DNA of 64,000 nucleotides from Paenibacillus aceris (GTDB taxonomy: Bacteria > Bacillota > Bacilli > Paenibacillales > NBRC-103111). The position numbers were made by a program, and so were the translations under genes. Below the pieces are notes generated by a model. That model did no database searches. It worked only from the letters and a program-made list of their open reading frames with translations, and was not told the DNA's origin. The stretch is from contig NZ_JAGGKV010000007.1 in assembly GCF_017874035.1 (NCBI RefSeq), positions 264,414 through 328,413 on the forward strand, written 5' to 3'. Shown piece by piece: positions 24,064 to 33,664 of the stretch (the stretch's first letter is position 1; each line of letters begins with the position of its first letter).

Positions 24064-24834
24064 CTAGTCTTCCACCCGGCTAAAATTCACTTCCAAACGA
24101 ACAGGGCAATGATCGCTGCCCAAAATATCGCAGTCGATGTCGGCGCTGACGATGTTGGGGCCCAGCCTTGCAGAAGCGACAAAATAGTCGATGCGCCATC
24201 CGACATTCCGTGCACGCACGCCCGGCATATTCGACCACCAACTGTAGACGTCGGTGCGGTCGGGATAAAGATGCCGGAACGTATCGAGGAAGCCGGCTTC
24301 CAGCAGCTCGGTCATTTTACCACGCTCTTCTAGGGTGAAACCGGAGTTGTTGTGGTTGCCTTTGGCATTCTTGAGGTCGATCTCCTGATGAGCGACGTTC
24401 AGATCGCCGCAGGCGATGACCGGCTTCTGCGCATCCAACTGCAGGAGGTAGTTGCGGAAGCGATCCTCCCATTCCAGCCGGTACTCCAGTCTGGAAAGAT
24501 CGCGTTTGGCGTTCGGGGTATACACCGTCACCAGATAGAAGTCCTCGAACTCGAGCGTGATAATCCTGCCCTCGGGTTCTTCATCTTCCTCCATGCCGTA
24601 GCGCACGGAAATCGGCTCCATTTTCGTAAAAACAGCGGTGCCGGAGTAGCCTTTTTTGACAGCGTAATTCCAGTACTGCTTGTAGTTATCGCCAAGCGCG
24701 AGTTGGATTTGTCCTTCTTGCAATTTCGTCTCCTGCACGCAAATAATGTCCGCATCCGTCTCCTCGACATAATCCAGAAAGCCTTTGTTTACGCAAGCTC
24801 GCAACCCGTTAACATTCCACGACACCAGTTTCAT
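24064..24834 (-). CDS. exoA: exodeoxyribonuclease III / AP endonuclease
   Basis: A protein of about 256 residues of the ExoIII family. It starts MKLVSWNVNGLRACVNKGF; then QETKLQEGQ (metal Glu), VYTPNAKRDLSRLEYR, CGDLNVAHQEIDL (Asp/Asn), WRIDYFVAS and the terminal DCDILGSDHCPV with the catalytic Asp-His. It incises DNA at abasic sites and trims 3' blocked ends in base excision repair. The ATG at 24834 is preceded by AAGGAG at 11 bp. The gene is monocistronic and convergent with the VOC gene. Confidence 0.95.
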   Translation of the reverse strand: MKLVSWNVNGLRACVNKGFLDYVEETDADIICVQETKLQEGQIQLALGDNYKQYWNYAVKKGYSGTAVFTKMEPISVRYGMEEDEEPEGRIITLEFEDFYLVTVYTPNAKRDLSRLEYRLEWEDRFRNYLLQLDAQKPVIACGDLNVAHQEIDLKNAKGNHNNSGFTLEERGKMTELLEAGFLDTFRHLYPDRTDVYSWWSNMPGVRARNVGWRIDYFVASARLGPNIVSADIDCDILGSDHCPVRLEVNFSRVED

Positions 24835-25124
24835 TCGTCCCAATTCTCCTTACGTTCACATAATTTCTCATCACAGTGTAACACAAGTTGGACTTGAGTC
24901 ACATTAGCCGGGTCATGATCTGAGGTGCTCGCAAGCTCACCTCGTCGATCCTGAGCCGCAGCGCCTCCTTTTCCATGATAGATACTGGAGCTCATAGATA
25001 TATAAGAAAATACCTTTCACTTTTATCAGTTTTATTGATTTCATTTCTCAGCCTCTCCAAGCTATACTTTTATTATCCGAGTAAGTTCATGGGTTTAATA
25101 TAAAAGAAGGCGAGGTCATACGAG

Positions 25125-26057
25125 ATGGCGACCATATACAATAATTTAACAGAGCTGATCGGCAATACGCCGCTGCTAGAGCTTTGGAATTACAATAAAC
25201 GGCAGGGGCTTGAGGCGAAGGTAATGGCGAAGTTGGAGTATTTTAACCCGGCTGGGAGTGTCAAAGATCGTATCGGTTTCGCCATGATCAAAGAAGCGGA
25301 GAAAGACGGCAAAATAAATCCGGGTACGGTTATCATAGAGCCGACCAGCGGGAACACAGGGATAGGTCTTGCTTTTGCTGCTGCGGCATTAGGGTATCGC
25401 TTAATCATTACGATTCCGGAGTCGTTCAGTATAGAGCGAAGAAAATTATTGAAAGCACTGGGCGCGGAAGTCGTACTCACGCCTGCCTCGGAAGGCATGA
25501 TGGGTGCGATGAAGAAAGCGGAGGAACTGGCGGTAGAGCTGCCAAACTCCTTCATTCCGCAGCAATTCAGCAATCCAGCGAATCCTGAGGTGCATAGAAA
25601 GACGACGGCCGAGGAGATATGGCGGGATACGGACGGTAACGTTGATATTTTTGTTGCAGGCGTAGGTTCAGGCGGGACGATCACGGGAGTGGGGGAGTTT
25701 CTCAAGCAGAGAAATCCATCCGCTCAGATCATCGCCGTAGAGCCATCCAACTCGCCGGTTCTACTAGGCGGACGTCGTGGCGCGCACCAGATTCAGGGGA
25801 TTGGCGCCGGTTTCGTGCCGGACAACTTCGACCGGTCCGTTGTCGATGAAATTGTCAGTGTCTCCGACGAGGATGCATTTGCGACGGCGCGCGCGCTGGC
25901 TAAGACCGAGGGGTTGCTGGTCGGCATCTCATCCGGTGCAGCCGCTTTTGCAGCGACAGAAATCGCCAAAAGGCCCGAAAACAAAGGGAAGATCATTGTG
26001 GTCATCCTCCCGGATACGGGTGAGCGTTACTTGTCTACAGCACTTTTTGACGAGTAA
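25125..26057 (+). CDS. cysK: cysteine synthase A
   Basis: A 310-residue PLP-dependent O-acetylserine sulfhydrylase. The PLP lysine is in [11 protein letters not shown], the substrate loop is [12 protein letters not shown], the phosphate-binding glycine loop is [12 protein letters not shown], and the C-terminal segment is [12 protein letters not shown]. It makes cysteine from O-acetylserine and sulfide. The ATG is preceded by AAGAAGGCGAGG. The 290-bp upstream region holds only a GAGGTG/CACCTC hairpin at 24922-24943; no T-box or S-box was recognised. Confidence 0.95.
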   Translation: MATIYNNLTELIGNTPLLELWNYNKRQGLEAKVMAKLEYFNPAGSVKDRIGFAMIKEAEKDGKINPGTVIIEPTSGNTGIGLAFAAAALGYRLIITIPESFSIERRKLLKALGAEVVLTPASEGMMGAMKKAEELAVELPNSFIPQQFSNPANPEVHRKTTAEEIWRDTDGNVDIFVAGVGSGGTITGVGEFLKQRNPSAQIIAVEPSNSPVLLGGRRGAHQIQGIGAGFVPDNFDRSVVDEIVSVSDEDAFATARALAKTEGLLVGISSGAAAFAATEIAKRPENKGKIIVVILPDTGERYLSTALFDE

Positions 26058-26081
26058 TCGGGGACTGTCCCTGTATATGAA

Positions 26082-26115
26082 CAACAGACCGCTCCCTAAA
26101 TGAGGCGGTCTGTTG
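26082..26115. terminator. hairpin between convergent genes
   Basis: CAACAGACCGC and GCGGTCTGTTG form an 11-bp perfect stem between cysK and the convergent GGDEF-EAL gene. No long T-tract follows. Confidence 0.7.
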
Positions 26116-26117
26116 CG

Positions 26118-27971
26118 TTAGACTTCAACCAGTGCATGGAAAGCCTGATGCTCGGGCAGCGGCTTGCTGAAATAGTACCCTTGCACAAAATCACAGCCAA
26201 TCGCTTGCAGAATGCGAAGCTGCTCTTGCTTCTCAACGCCTTCGGCGACGACCTCTTTATCGATTCGCTGAACGAGAGAGATGATCGACTCCATGATCAC
26301 TCTGTCCACGGAGCTATCATCAATATGATCAATGAAGGATTTATCGATTTTAATAATGTCCGCAGGCAGCTGCTTGATATAGCTTAGGGAAGAAAAGCCC
26401 TTCCCAAAGTCGTCAAGTGCTATTCGCACTCCTTTATCCCTAAGGAAGTTCAAGTGGTTGGTGGATGTTTCGATGGATTGAATGAGCAGGGTCTCGGTCA
26501 GTTCCAGCACCAGATGGCGAGGGTCCAGCCCAGTCTCGGCTAAAACAGCCAAAACTTGATCCGCAAAATCATACTGCATCAACTGCAGCGCAGAGATATT
26601 GACGGATATTGTAAAGCGCGTCTGCAAAGCATCCTGCCACTTTTTGGCCGTTTGACAGGCTGTTTGCAGCACCCAATAACCGATCGGCACGATGAGGCCG
26701 GTCTCTTCGGCCAATTGAATCCACTCGGCAGGGGGAATATACAACCCATCCGGCTGCTGCCAGCGCAGTAAGGCCTCATACCCCTTAACCTCTCCGCTTG
26801 GCACGTGAACTTGCTTCTGAAAATGCAGAGTGAACTGATTCTGCGACAGAGCCCCTTGCAGCGCATCTTCCAACTTACGCTTATGAAGCAGATCGAATCG
26901 CATCGTTTCATCAAAAATACGGAACTGATGCTTCCCTCCGGCCTTCGCTTTACGCATAGCGACATCGGAACATATGAGCAGCTGCTCGGTCGTACGGCCA
27001 TGATCAGGATACAGTGCAACCCCCATGCTCACTTTGAGCGGAAAGGATACGCCAGCAACCTGAAAAGGAGATTGGCAGGCTTTCCAAATCGAAAGTACAG
27101 TGCTTCTGAAATCTGAATCATTGCTGCCAACATCCAGAATGAGGTTAAACTCGTCTCCTCCTGAACGGGAAATATGCATGCCGGGGGTAAAAGTATGTAC
27201 CATTTTACGGGCAAAAAATCGTAGATATTGATCTCCAGTGGCATATCCGACGGAATCATTGATCATTTGAAAGTTATCGACATTGACCCAAATCACGCAA
27301 ACTCGGCCGTTGGCGGCAGCCGCTTTCTGTATCGCATTTTCTAAATATTCATGAGCGGAGAAACGATTAGGAAGTAGAGTTAACGTATCGGTGGTGGCCA
27401 AAATCTTGATTTGTTCGGCTTTATCCAGCGTATCTTTTTGCAGCGTGAAGAAGCGCGACATGAGCCTTCGGTTATTGCTAGACACCATGAGTAGGCTGAT
27501 AATGATTAACAGCGTCCACGTCAGTGTGCCAGTAAGTATTTGAGCCGGGAGTTCTAAGCGGTTGGCTTTTACAAATAAAAAGAAGTAAGCATCCGCTGCC
27601 GCAGCAAGCAAAATGCCGACATACATCGCATTTCTGCGCATAAAAACTGTCGCGACAACGACAATGTAAATGCTGCTGAATGCATTCGTGATTGCAGGTA
27701 TGAAGATCATGAGCAGCATCGTATTCAGAAATTGTCCGAAAATAGGGATGTAACCGATCCAGCCCGAATCCTTATGATAGTAATAAGAGATGATATAGAC
27801 GGATAGAGTCAGGATATTGGCAGTAACCAAGTACAAATAATGGGGGGGAGTTAATCCAAGTTTGGTGACTGCTAAAGAAAGGACCGACGTTAATATCGTG
27901 AAATTAAACAGCAATAACCGCAAGGCGATCGTATTTCTCTGACTGCGATTCTCGCTTATTAATACTTCCAT
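26118..27971 (-). CDS. membrane GGDEF-EAL c-di-GMP protein
   Basis: A protein of about 617 residues. The N-terminal 180 residues form around six membrane helices, an uncharacterised sensor module. The GGDEF domain is intact (SRSGGDEFNLIL) and I see no RxxD inhibitory site just upstream. The EAL domain is also intact: YEALLRW, VNISALQL, ELTETLL, ALDDFGKGFSSL, IKIDKSF, VAEGVE and VQGYYFSKP. It may make or degrade c-di-GMP, or switch between the two. The ATG at 27971 has AGGGG 10 bp upstream; an ATG at 28001 lacks one. It is the second c-di-GMP protein in the window, after the EAL gene at 8.7 kb. Confidence 0.9.
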   Translation of the reverse strand: MEVLISENRSQRNTIALRLLLFNFTILTSVLSLAVTKLGLTPPHYLYLVTANILTLSVYIISYYYHKDSGWIGYIPIFGQFLNTMLLMIFIPAITNAFSSIYIVVVATVFMRRNAMYVGILLAAAADAYFFLFVKANRLELPAQILTGTLTWTLLIIISLLMVSSNNRRLMSRFFTLQKDTLDKAEQIKILATTDTLTLLPNRFSAHEYLENAIQKAAAANGRVCVIWVNVDNFQMINDSVGYATGDQYLRFFARKMVHTFTPGMHISRSGGDEFNLILDVGSNDSDFRSTVLSIWKACQSPFQVAGVSFPLKVSMGVALYPDHGRTTEQLLICSDVAMRKAKAGGKHQFRIFDETMRFDLLHKRKLEDALQGALSQNQFTLHFQKQVHVPSGEVKGYEALLRWQQPDGLYIPPAEWIQLAEETGLIVPIGYWVLQTACQTAKKWQDALQTRFTISVNISALQLMQYDFADQVLAVLAETGLDPRHLVLELTETLLIQSIETSTNHLNFLRDKGVRIALDDFGKGFSSLSYIKQLPADIIKIDKSFIDHIDDSSVDRVIMESIISLVQRIDKEVVAEGVEKQEQLRILQAIGCDFVQGYYFSKPLPEHQAFHALVEV

Positions 27972-28101
27972 ACTTCTATTGCCCCTATCAAAATCTGTCA
28001 TCTGTAGGTTTGTGTCGAATGACTAGATATCCTGTTGAAAATTGTAAATTAAAACAAGATTTTTGTAAACCTTTGCCAAATAAATAAAGTGATAATGTTG
28101 C

Positions 28102-28150
28102 AAAAAAAAGACAAAATCCCCTTCCGGCTCGCTTTTGAGTGGAAGAGGAT
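28102..28150 (-). terminator. intrinsic terminator of the MFS gene
   Basis: On the minus strand ATCCTCTTCC pairs with GGAAGGGGAT and is followed by TTTTGTCTTTTTTTT. Confidence 0.85.
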
Positions 28151-28157
28151 ATCCATT

Positions 28158-29693
28158 TTAGTGGGAGGCCGTGTAAGCCTCCGTATTTGGCTGGATTTCG
28201 AATTTCTCTTTGCTCATGGCAAAGGCGGCAGCTAAAGCCAGGACGGCGGGGATGAGTCCCCAAGCAAACGTGGTTACGATAGATGACGAGAGGCTGCCCG
28301 AAATTTGTCCGAGCACCCCTGCGGGAATTTGGACGCGGGTTGCAGGATCTAGCAGCGCATGCGGATCTTTAGCATCAAAGCCCTGCGGCAAAGCAGAAGA
28401 GCCGCTGCCTGCTGTAAAGACGTCTGCCAAATGCTTTGTCAGCGAATGGCTTTGAATAATGCCGAAGACGGTGATACCGATCGTCATGCCGAGTGAGCGG
28501 AGAAAGTTCAACGTTGAGTTTGCTGCCCCCCGTTGGGTCGCAGGTACGCTATGAATGGCAGCGTTGCTCAGAACCGAGAAGGAAGCGCCGATTCCAAGGC
28601 CAACCAAGATCATGTAGAGGGTGATGATCAAACGCGTTGAACCCGGAGTTAACGTCATGAGCAGAGCCATTCCCACCACAAGCAGCGCGAGGGTTGATAG
28701 GAGAATAGCGCGATACGTAAACTTGCTGATCAAGAAGCCCCCTGCCGTAGCGGTAACCACGGTTCCCAGCATCATCGGCAGAAGCACGAGACCGGAGTTC
28801 GTGGCGCTTCCGCCGAGAACGCCTTGAATGAAGATCGGGATGTACACGGATGCGGTAATAAATGCGGCACCGCTTAACATGGCAATCGCATTGCTTGCCG
28901 CATACAGTCGGTCTCGAAACATACGGAAGGAAATAATCGGCTCTTCTGCCCGGGTCTCTACATAGATGAAAGAGACAGTCAGCAAGGCAAATCCGATGAA
29001 TAATCCGAGGATGGGGGCTGAATGCCAGGCGTACTGTTTACCGCCCAGCTCCATGGCGAACATGAGGCAGACGATTGCGCCGACAAGCGTTAATGCGCCG
29101 GACCAGTCGATACGCTGTCTGACGTGCTGGAGCGATTCTTTATAGAAAATGGCAACCATCAGGAAAGCGATCAGACCCAGCGGAAGATTAATATAGAAAA
29201 TCCACTCCCATTTCACATAGTCGGTCATATAAGCGCCAAGCAGCGGTCCGAAAATACTGGACATGCCGAAAACTGCGCCAAAGAGTCCCATCAATTTGCC
29301 CCGGCTTTCAGGTTTGACCGTATCAAACATAATCGTAAAGGCAATAGGCACCAAGGCACCTCCGCCAATCCCTTGAATAGCGCGATAAATGCTTAACTGT
29401 ACGATGGATGAGGCAGTTCCGCAGAGCGCGGAGCCGAGCATAAATACCACGATGCCGAAGATGAAAAACCTTTTGCGCCCATACATATCCGAGAGCTTGC
29501 CGAAGATCGGCATCCCCGCCATTTCTGCGACCATATAGGCCGATGTGACCCAAACGAATTTATCCAGTCCTCCGAGGTCTGCGATGATAGAACCCATAGC
29601 TGTGGCGACGATGGTGTTGTCCATCGAGGCCATGAGAATGGCGAGCAGTAATCCGGCTACGACCATGCCTGTTTGATTCATTGATTTCATCAT
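28158..29693 (-). CDS. DHA2-family multidrug MFS transporter
   Basis: A protein of about 511 residues with 14 membrane segments. The motif near helix 1 is LLAILMASMDNTIVATAMGSI (D-N-T-I-V), loop motif A is GKLSDMYGRKRFF, and motif C is GLFGAVFGMSSIFGPLLGAYM. This is the QacA/EmrB-type drug:proton antiporter pattern and is only distantly related to the pump at 20.2 kb. The ATG at 29693 has AAAGGA upstream. It is flanked by terminators on both sides, so it is a separate unit. No regulator is adjacent. Confidence 0.85.
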   Translation of the reverse strand: MMKSMNQTGMVVAGLLLAILMASMDNTIVATAMGSIIADLGGLDKFVWVTSAYMVAEMAGMPIFGKLSDMYGRKRFFIFGIVVFMLGSALCGTASSIVQLSIYRAIQGIGGGALVPIAFTIMFDTVKPESRGKLMGLFGAVFGMSSIFGPLLGAYMTDYVKWEWIFYINLPLGLIAFLMVAIFYKESLQHVRQRIDWSGALTLVGAIVCLMFAMELGGKQYAWHSAPILGLFIGFALLTVSFIYVETRAEEPIISFRMFRDRLYAASNAIAMLSGAAFITASVYIPIFIQGVLGGSATNSGLVLLPMMLGTVVTATAGGFLISKFTYRAILLSTLALLVVGMALLMTLTPGSTRLIITLYMILVGLGIGASFSVLSNAAIHSVPATQRGAANSTLNFLRSLGMTIGITVFGIIQSHSLTKHLADVFTAGSGSSALPQGFDAKDPHALLDPATRVQIPAGVLGQISGSLSSSIVTTFAWGLIPAVLALAAAFAMSKEKFEIQPNTEAYTASH

Positions 29694-29749
29694 GTGATCC
29701 AATCCTTTCATTTCATCTTATTTTTCATATACCTGAAGTATAAACAAAT

Positions 29750-29775
29750 AACCCTGACAAGAGTCTGTCAGGGTT
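29750..29775 (-). terminator. intrinsic terminator of the lipase-membrane protein operon
   Basis: AACCCTGACA and TGTCAGGGTT form a perfect 10-bp stem, followed on the minus strand by a T-rich stretch. Confidence 0.8.
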
Positions 29776-29801
29776 AGGAACCGGATTTTCAAATAGTTAT
29801 C

Positions 29802-30308
29802 CTATTCACCTTGTTTATGTTCAGGGAAGAAAATATGAAACAACAGCAAATGAATCGACTGTATAAATAAGTAAATGGGAATGGAGTATAGGATCTGGTA
29901 CCCGTGTTTGTAATGAAAAACGCCAACCAGCAAGCAAAGCCATTCAATGCCTACACTCATCAGCGTCCAGATCATAATGTAAGGGATGGTGTAGAAGCCT
30001 TTTAAACCGAGCCGTTTATATATGTAAATAAAGAGGTAACCAAAGGGAACGTACATTGCATATGAAAAAATATCAAACAACTGATAGTTAGATTGGTCTC
30101 CGACGTCATAGAAATCGAAGGGTGGAACCCCGATTGTATGATCAAAGATGAGCCCAAAGACGACTCCTGTTAACAAGGTGAACCAGGTCTGTGTCGGGGT
30201 GAATTTCTTGGGCAGCACCCTAATTGTTAGGAGCCCCAGCACAATCATAGCGATTACGAACCACTCATTTGCGTTGAATCGATTATCGTAAACGATCACA
30301 TCATTCAT
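29802..30308 (-). CDS. CBO0543-like multi-pass membrane protein
   Basis: A protein of about 168 residues with five hydrophobic helices. The segment VPPFDFYDVGDQSNYQLFDIF followed by YVPFGYLFIYIYKRLGLKG is typical of the small CBO0543 family of spore-former membrane proteins, whose function is unknown. GAAGGAGA lies seven bases before ATG 30308. The start overlaps the upstream gene by four bases (ATGA), so translation is coupled. Confidence 0.7.
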   Translation of the reverse strand: MNDVIVYDNRFNANEWFVIAMIVLGLLTIRVLPKKFTPTQTWFTLLTGVVFGLIFDHTIGVPPFDFYDVGDQSNYQLFDIFSYAMYVPFGYLFIYIYKRLGLKGFYTIPYIMIWTLMSVGIEWLCLLVGVFHYKHGYQILYSIPIYLFIQSIHLLLFHIFFPEHKQGE

Positions 30309-30775
30309 GCGGACATCTCCTTCCGCTTCATATACCGCAGCCAACGGCCAAGCCAATACGCCAAAAACATCATGCTCAGCAGCGTTATGCATTCATAAAT
30401 GAAGTTCCACTTCAGGTCGATTATGGCACCAGTCCATCTGAGGATCTTGCTGCATAGGAAGAGGAAGGTAAAAGTATATAAGGAAATGATCACTTTCGTA
30501 AGGCGTTTGGAAGCGGTCAGATACACATTGGCAAAGGTAAGCAGCGTCAAACAATAGGTGAAATCCCGATGCAGAATTACGGAAAGGAATTGAGGGACTC
30601 TGGTGCTAATTTGGTACCAGCCCAGATCATTACTAATTATCGTTATTCTATTAATGTCGATGATCGACAAAATCATGTAGAGCAGCACATTCGTGATGAG
30701 CGGAAGTTTATTAGGCAGAGCGGCGAACAAATGAATGCTAAACCACACGATAACCAGGAAAATAACAAGGACCAA
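30305..30775 (-). CDS. small multi-pass membrane protein, CBO0543-like
   Basis: A protein of about 156 residues with four or five membrane helices, starting VLVIFLVIVWFSIHLFAAL and ending YWLGRWLRYMKRK. The TTG at 30775 is preceded by AAGGGGAG at seven bases. The open frame extends further upstream, but that part is the antisense shadow of the lipase gene and is excluded. Paired with the following gene by a 4-bp overlap; similar size and topology suggest a related pair, perhaps a heterodimer. Function unknown. Confidence 0.6.
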   Translation of the reverse strand: MVLVIFLVIVWFSIHLFAALPNKLPLITNVLLYMILSIIDINRITIISNDLGWYQISTRVPQFLSVILHRDFTYCLTLLTFANVYLTASKRLTKVIISLYTFTFLFLCSKILRWTGAIIDLKWNFIYECITLLSMMFLAYWLGRWLRYMKRKEMSA

Positions 30776-30854
30776 GGCGAAGCTCCCCTTTTGAATATAA
30801 TAAGCATCAACCTCTATCCTTGCCGTTATCGGGCTGTTTAAAACTTGCGGAGCA

Positions 30855-31634
30855 TCACGGGCAAAACCCGGGAGTTCGATTTTGCAATTGCTCTGCGTAG
30901 CGGGGATCGAGCTTTGCCAAGTCGCCATAATAATTGCTAATCGCATGGTTGGCGGACACAGAGCCTGCTTGGTAAGTGAGTTCGACTCCTTTTTTGACAT
31001 GCAGGTAATGGTAGACTTGATCGGTTCGGGGGGATTTATAAATGAAAGGCGGAAGCTCCGGAACAATATCATTCGTATTATATATGCGATAGTGCGGCCC
31101 GGTTCTGCGGTTAAAAAGACTAGCAAACGCCGGATTTCCGACACGCGGAGAACCATAGGTATAGATGGACGGCTGCTTGAACCTCGTGTTGGTTGCAAGA
31201 TCGACAGCACACAGAGCTGCGAGGCATCCTCCAAGAGAGTGCCCAGTGAGGTAAAGGGTTTTACGGGGGGACAGCTTGGCTATAGAGGTCATAATCTGCT
31301 TGCGGGCGCTATTGTAAATATCGAGAAATCCTTTGTGTACGAGTCCGCCGTCTTTGGCATAAGGGAATACGGTCTGTCTGGCAATGGCATCCGAAATCCA
31401 ATCCGAAGTCGTATTTGTGCCTCTAAAAACAATCACGATCTGCATATCAGACTCGGCAATAAAACCGAAGAGCTCTTTATCGCTAAGAACGGAATTTGCC
31501 GTAAAGGAGGAAACCATCCGATAATTGCGGGGTAAAATGACGCTTTCCGTACCTTTTTCATGCTGCACGTAACTCTGGCTGCACATAGCGGCTAGGAAGA
31601 TGGCGGTTCGTGTGTCCAATGAATTGATTAACAT
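30855..31634 (-). CDS. class 3 lipase-family alpha/beta hydrolase
   Basis: A protein of about 259 residues. The nucleophile elbow is LTGHSLGGCLAAL; the oxyanion region is VFRGTNTTSDWISD, followed by VHKGFLDIYNSARKQI. The catalytic Asp is in YNTNDIVPELPP, and a His follows in YHYLHVKKG or NHAISNY. It resembles fungal-type (Lipase_3) triacylglycerol lipases. No signal peptide is seen, so it is probably cytoplasmic. GGAGG lies eight bases before ATG 31634. It heads the operon with the two membrane proteins downstream. Confidence 0.85.
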   Translation of the reverse strand: MLINSLDTRTAIFLAAMCSQSYVQHEKGTESVILPRNYRMVSSFTANSVLSDKELFGFIAESDMQIVIVFRGTNTTSDWISDAIARQTVFPYAKDGGLVHKGFLDIYNSARKQIMTSIAKLSPRKTLYLTGHSLGGCLAALCAVDLATNTRFKQPSIYTYGSPRVGNPAFASLFNRRTGPHYRIYNTNDIVPELPPFIYKSPRTDQVYHYLHVKKGVELTYQAGSVSANHAISNYYGDLAKLDPRYAEQLQNRTPGFCP

Positions 31635-31770
31635 TGTCAGTTCCTCCACACACAGAATACTGTTCAACTATATATATGAAAATAGTGGACATCTGTCTTC
31701 AGGTAACTGCCTATTTTTTCGTCATATATTTTACTATGATGTATAATAGGCGGAGGAGGTGTGAACTTAC

Positions 31771-33486
31771 GTGTTAAAGCGTTTTTTTTCGTACTACAGG
31801 CCTTACAAGCACTTATTTATTTTGGATTTTACTTGTGCGGTTGTAGCTGGGCTTTTGGAGCTTGGTTTTCCTCTGGCTGTGAATCGGGTTGTTGATAAGT
31901 TGCTGCCTGCCGGGAATTGGACATGGATTCTTTGGGCTTGCGCAGGATTGCTAGCTGTTTATGGGCTGAACACGGTGTTGAATTTCATCGTCACCTATTG
32001 GGGTCATAAGCTAGGCATAAATATCGAGACGGATATGCGGAAAAAGATGTTCGACCATTTGCAGAAACTATCTTTCCGATTCTATGACAATAACAAAACA
32101 GGTCAATTAATGTCGCGTATGGCGAGTGATTTACTAGAGATTGGCGAAGTTGCGCATCATGGTCCGGAGGATTTATTTATTGCGGTTATGACGCTAATCG
32201 GCGCACTCCTGCTTATGCTGAGCATTAATGTGAAGCTGGCGCTGCTAACTTTCGTGATCGTGCCTGTTCTGCTCTGGATTGCGGTGTACTTTAATCAAAA
32301 AATGACAAAGACGTTCCGCCGGATGATGGGCGACCTCGCCGATATTAATGCTAGAGTGGAAGATAACATTGGTGGCATTCGTGTCGTACAAGCTTTCGCG
32401 AATGAATCTTACGAGAAGAAGTTGTTCGAGGACAATAATGGGAGGTTCCGTATCACGAAGCTTCTTTCCTATAAAATCATGGCATGGAATGTATCCCTAA
32501 GTTATATCCTCATGCGTTTGGTGACGGTGTTCGTGTTGATTTGCGGAACTTGGTTCGTGATCGATAAGCAAATTTCCTATGGGGAATTTATTGCGTTCGT
32601 TCTATTAACGAATGTGTTTCTGGGGCCGATCCAGAAAATTAATAATGTCATTGAGAGCTATCCCAAAGGCATTGCTGGATTTAAGCGGTACTGCGAAGTG
32701 ATGGATACGGAGCCCGAAGTGTCTGATCGGCCCGACGCCGTAAAGGTTGGCCATCTGGAGGGACAAATTACATTCGATTCTGTCTCTTTCGGGTATGGGA
32801 ATGAGGCCCGTGTTTTGAATAACATCTCCTTGTCCATTCGGGCAGGGGAAACTGTCGCTTTCGTAGGTCCTTCCGGAGCAGGGAAGACGACGATTTGCAG
32901 CTTGCTGCCCAGATTTTACGATGTGAATGAGGGCAGCATCTCCATCGACGGCATGGATATACGCCGTATCCAGCTGGAATCGCTGCGCCGTCAAATCGGC
33001 ATCGTGCAGCAAGATGTGTTCCTGTTCTCCGGCACTTTGCGGGAGAACATAGCTTACGGCAAGCTGGGCGCGACGGATGCCGAGATCTGGGAAGCTGCGC
33101 GGCGTGCGCAGCTGGTGGGTTACATCCAGTCCCAGCCGAAGGGACTGGACACGGTTGTCGGCGAGCGCGGCGTCAAGCTGTCGGGCGGACAGAAGCAGCG
33201 CCTTGCGATTGCGCGGATGTTTTTGAAAAATCCGCCGATTCTCATCCTCGATGAGGCGACGTCGGCGCTCGACACCGAGACCGAAGCGGCGATTCAGCAG
33301 TCGTTGGCCGAGCTGTCGCAAGGCCGAACGACGCTTGTTATCGCTCACCGGCTGGCGACGATCAAGAATGCCGACCGCATCGTCGTTGTGACGGAGCAGG
33401 GCATTACAGAGCAAGGCGGTCACGAGGAGCTTATTGCCGTGGGGGGTGTTTATAGCCGTCTGCATCAGGCGCAGTTTAGCTCTTAA
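31771..33486 (+). CDS. ABC exporter, fused permease-ATPase
   Basis: A 571-residue half-size exporter. The N-terminal transmembrane domain (about 1-310, six helices) is followed by an ATPase with Walker A GPSGAGKTT, Q-loop IGIVQQDVFLFSG, signature LSGGQKQRLAIARM, Walker B ILILDEATSALD and H-loop VIAHRLATI. Typical of MsbA/LmrA-like homodimeric exporters of lipids or drugs. GTG 31771 has GGAGGAGG well spaced upstream. Single gene with a strong terminator. Confidence 0.9.
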   Translation: MLKRFFSYYRPYKHLFILDFTCAVVAGLLELGFPLAVNRVVDKLLPAGNWTWILWACAGLLAVYGLNTVLNFIVTYWGHKLGINIETDMRKKMFDHLQKLSFRFYDNNKTGQLMSRMASDLLEIGEVAHHGPEDLFIAVMTLIGALLLMLSINVKLALLTFVIVPVLLWIAVYFNQKMTKTFRRMMGDLADINARVEDNIGGIRVVQAFANESYEKKLFEDNNGRFRITKLLSYKIMAWNVSLSYILMRLVTVFVLICGTWFVIDKQISYGEFIAFVLLTNVFLGPIQKINNVIESYPKGIAGFKRYCEVMDTEPEVSDRPDAVKVGHLEGQITFDSVSFGYGNEARVLNNISLSIRAGETVAFVGPSGAGKTTICSLLPRFYDVNEGSISIDGMDIRRIQLESLRRQIGIVQQDVFLFSGTLRENIAYGKLGATDAEIWEAARRAQLVGYIQSQPKGLDTVVGERGVKLSGGQKQRLAIARMFLKNPPILILDEATSALDTETEAAIQQSLAELSQGRTTLVIAHRLATIKNADRIVVVTEQGITEQGGHEELIAVGGVYSRLHQAQFSS

Positions 33487-33491
33487 GTTAT

Positions 33492-33531
33492 AACCTGGCG
33501 GCGATCTTCGGATCGTTCGCCAGGTTTTTTT
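33492..33531 (+). terminator. intrinsic terminator
   Basis: AACCTGGCG pairs with CGCCAGGTT around an inner GATC-TTCG-GATC stem and is followed by seven T. Confidence 0.9.
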
Positions 33532-33664
33532 GTTGTGAGCTGGCCTGGCTGCGTGAGAGGGGCGCGGATGCATTGCCGCGCCTGACTGTACCGGTGCCGA
33601 TGCCGGCGCCGAGCGATCGGGTCGTTGCTGATCGATCAGACCGATCAGACCGGTCTCTGAGCGG

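Noticed and set aside
24922..24943. GAGGTG/CACCTC hairpin as a cysK riboswitch or terminator
   Set aside because: The stem is six base pairs, has no T-tract and no T-box or S-box signature nearby.
30779..31234. N-terminal extension of the membrane protein ending at 30305
   Set aside because: The upstream frame overlaps the lipase gene antisense to nothing of its own and lacks a start with a ribosome binding site; the TTG at 30775 has an ideal one.
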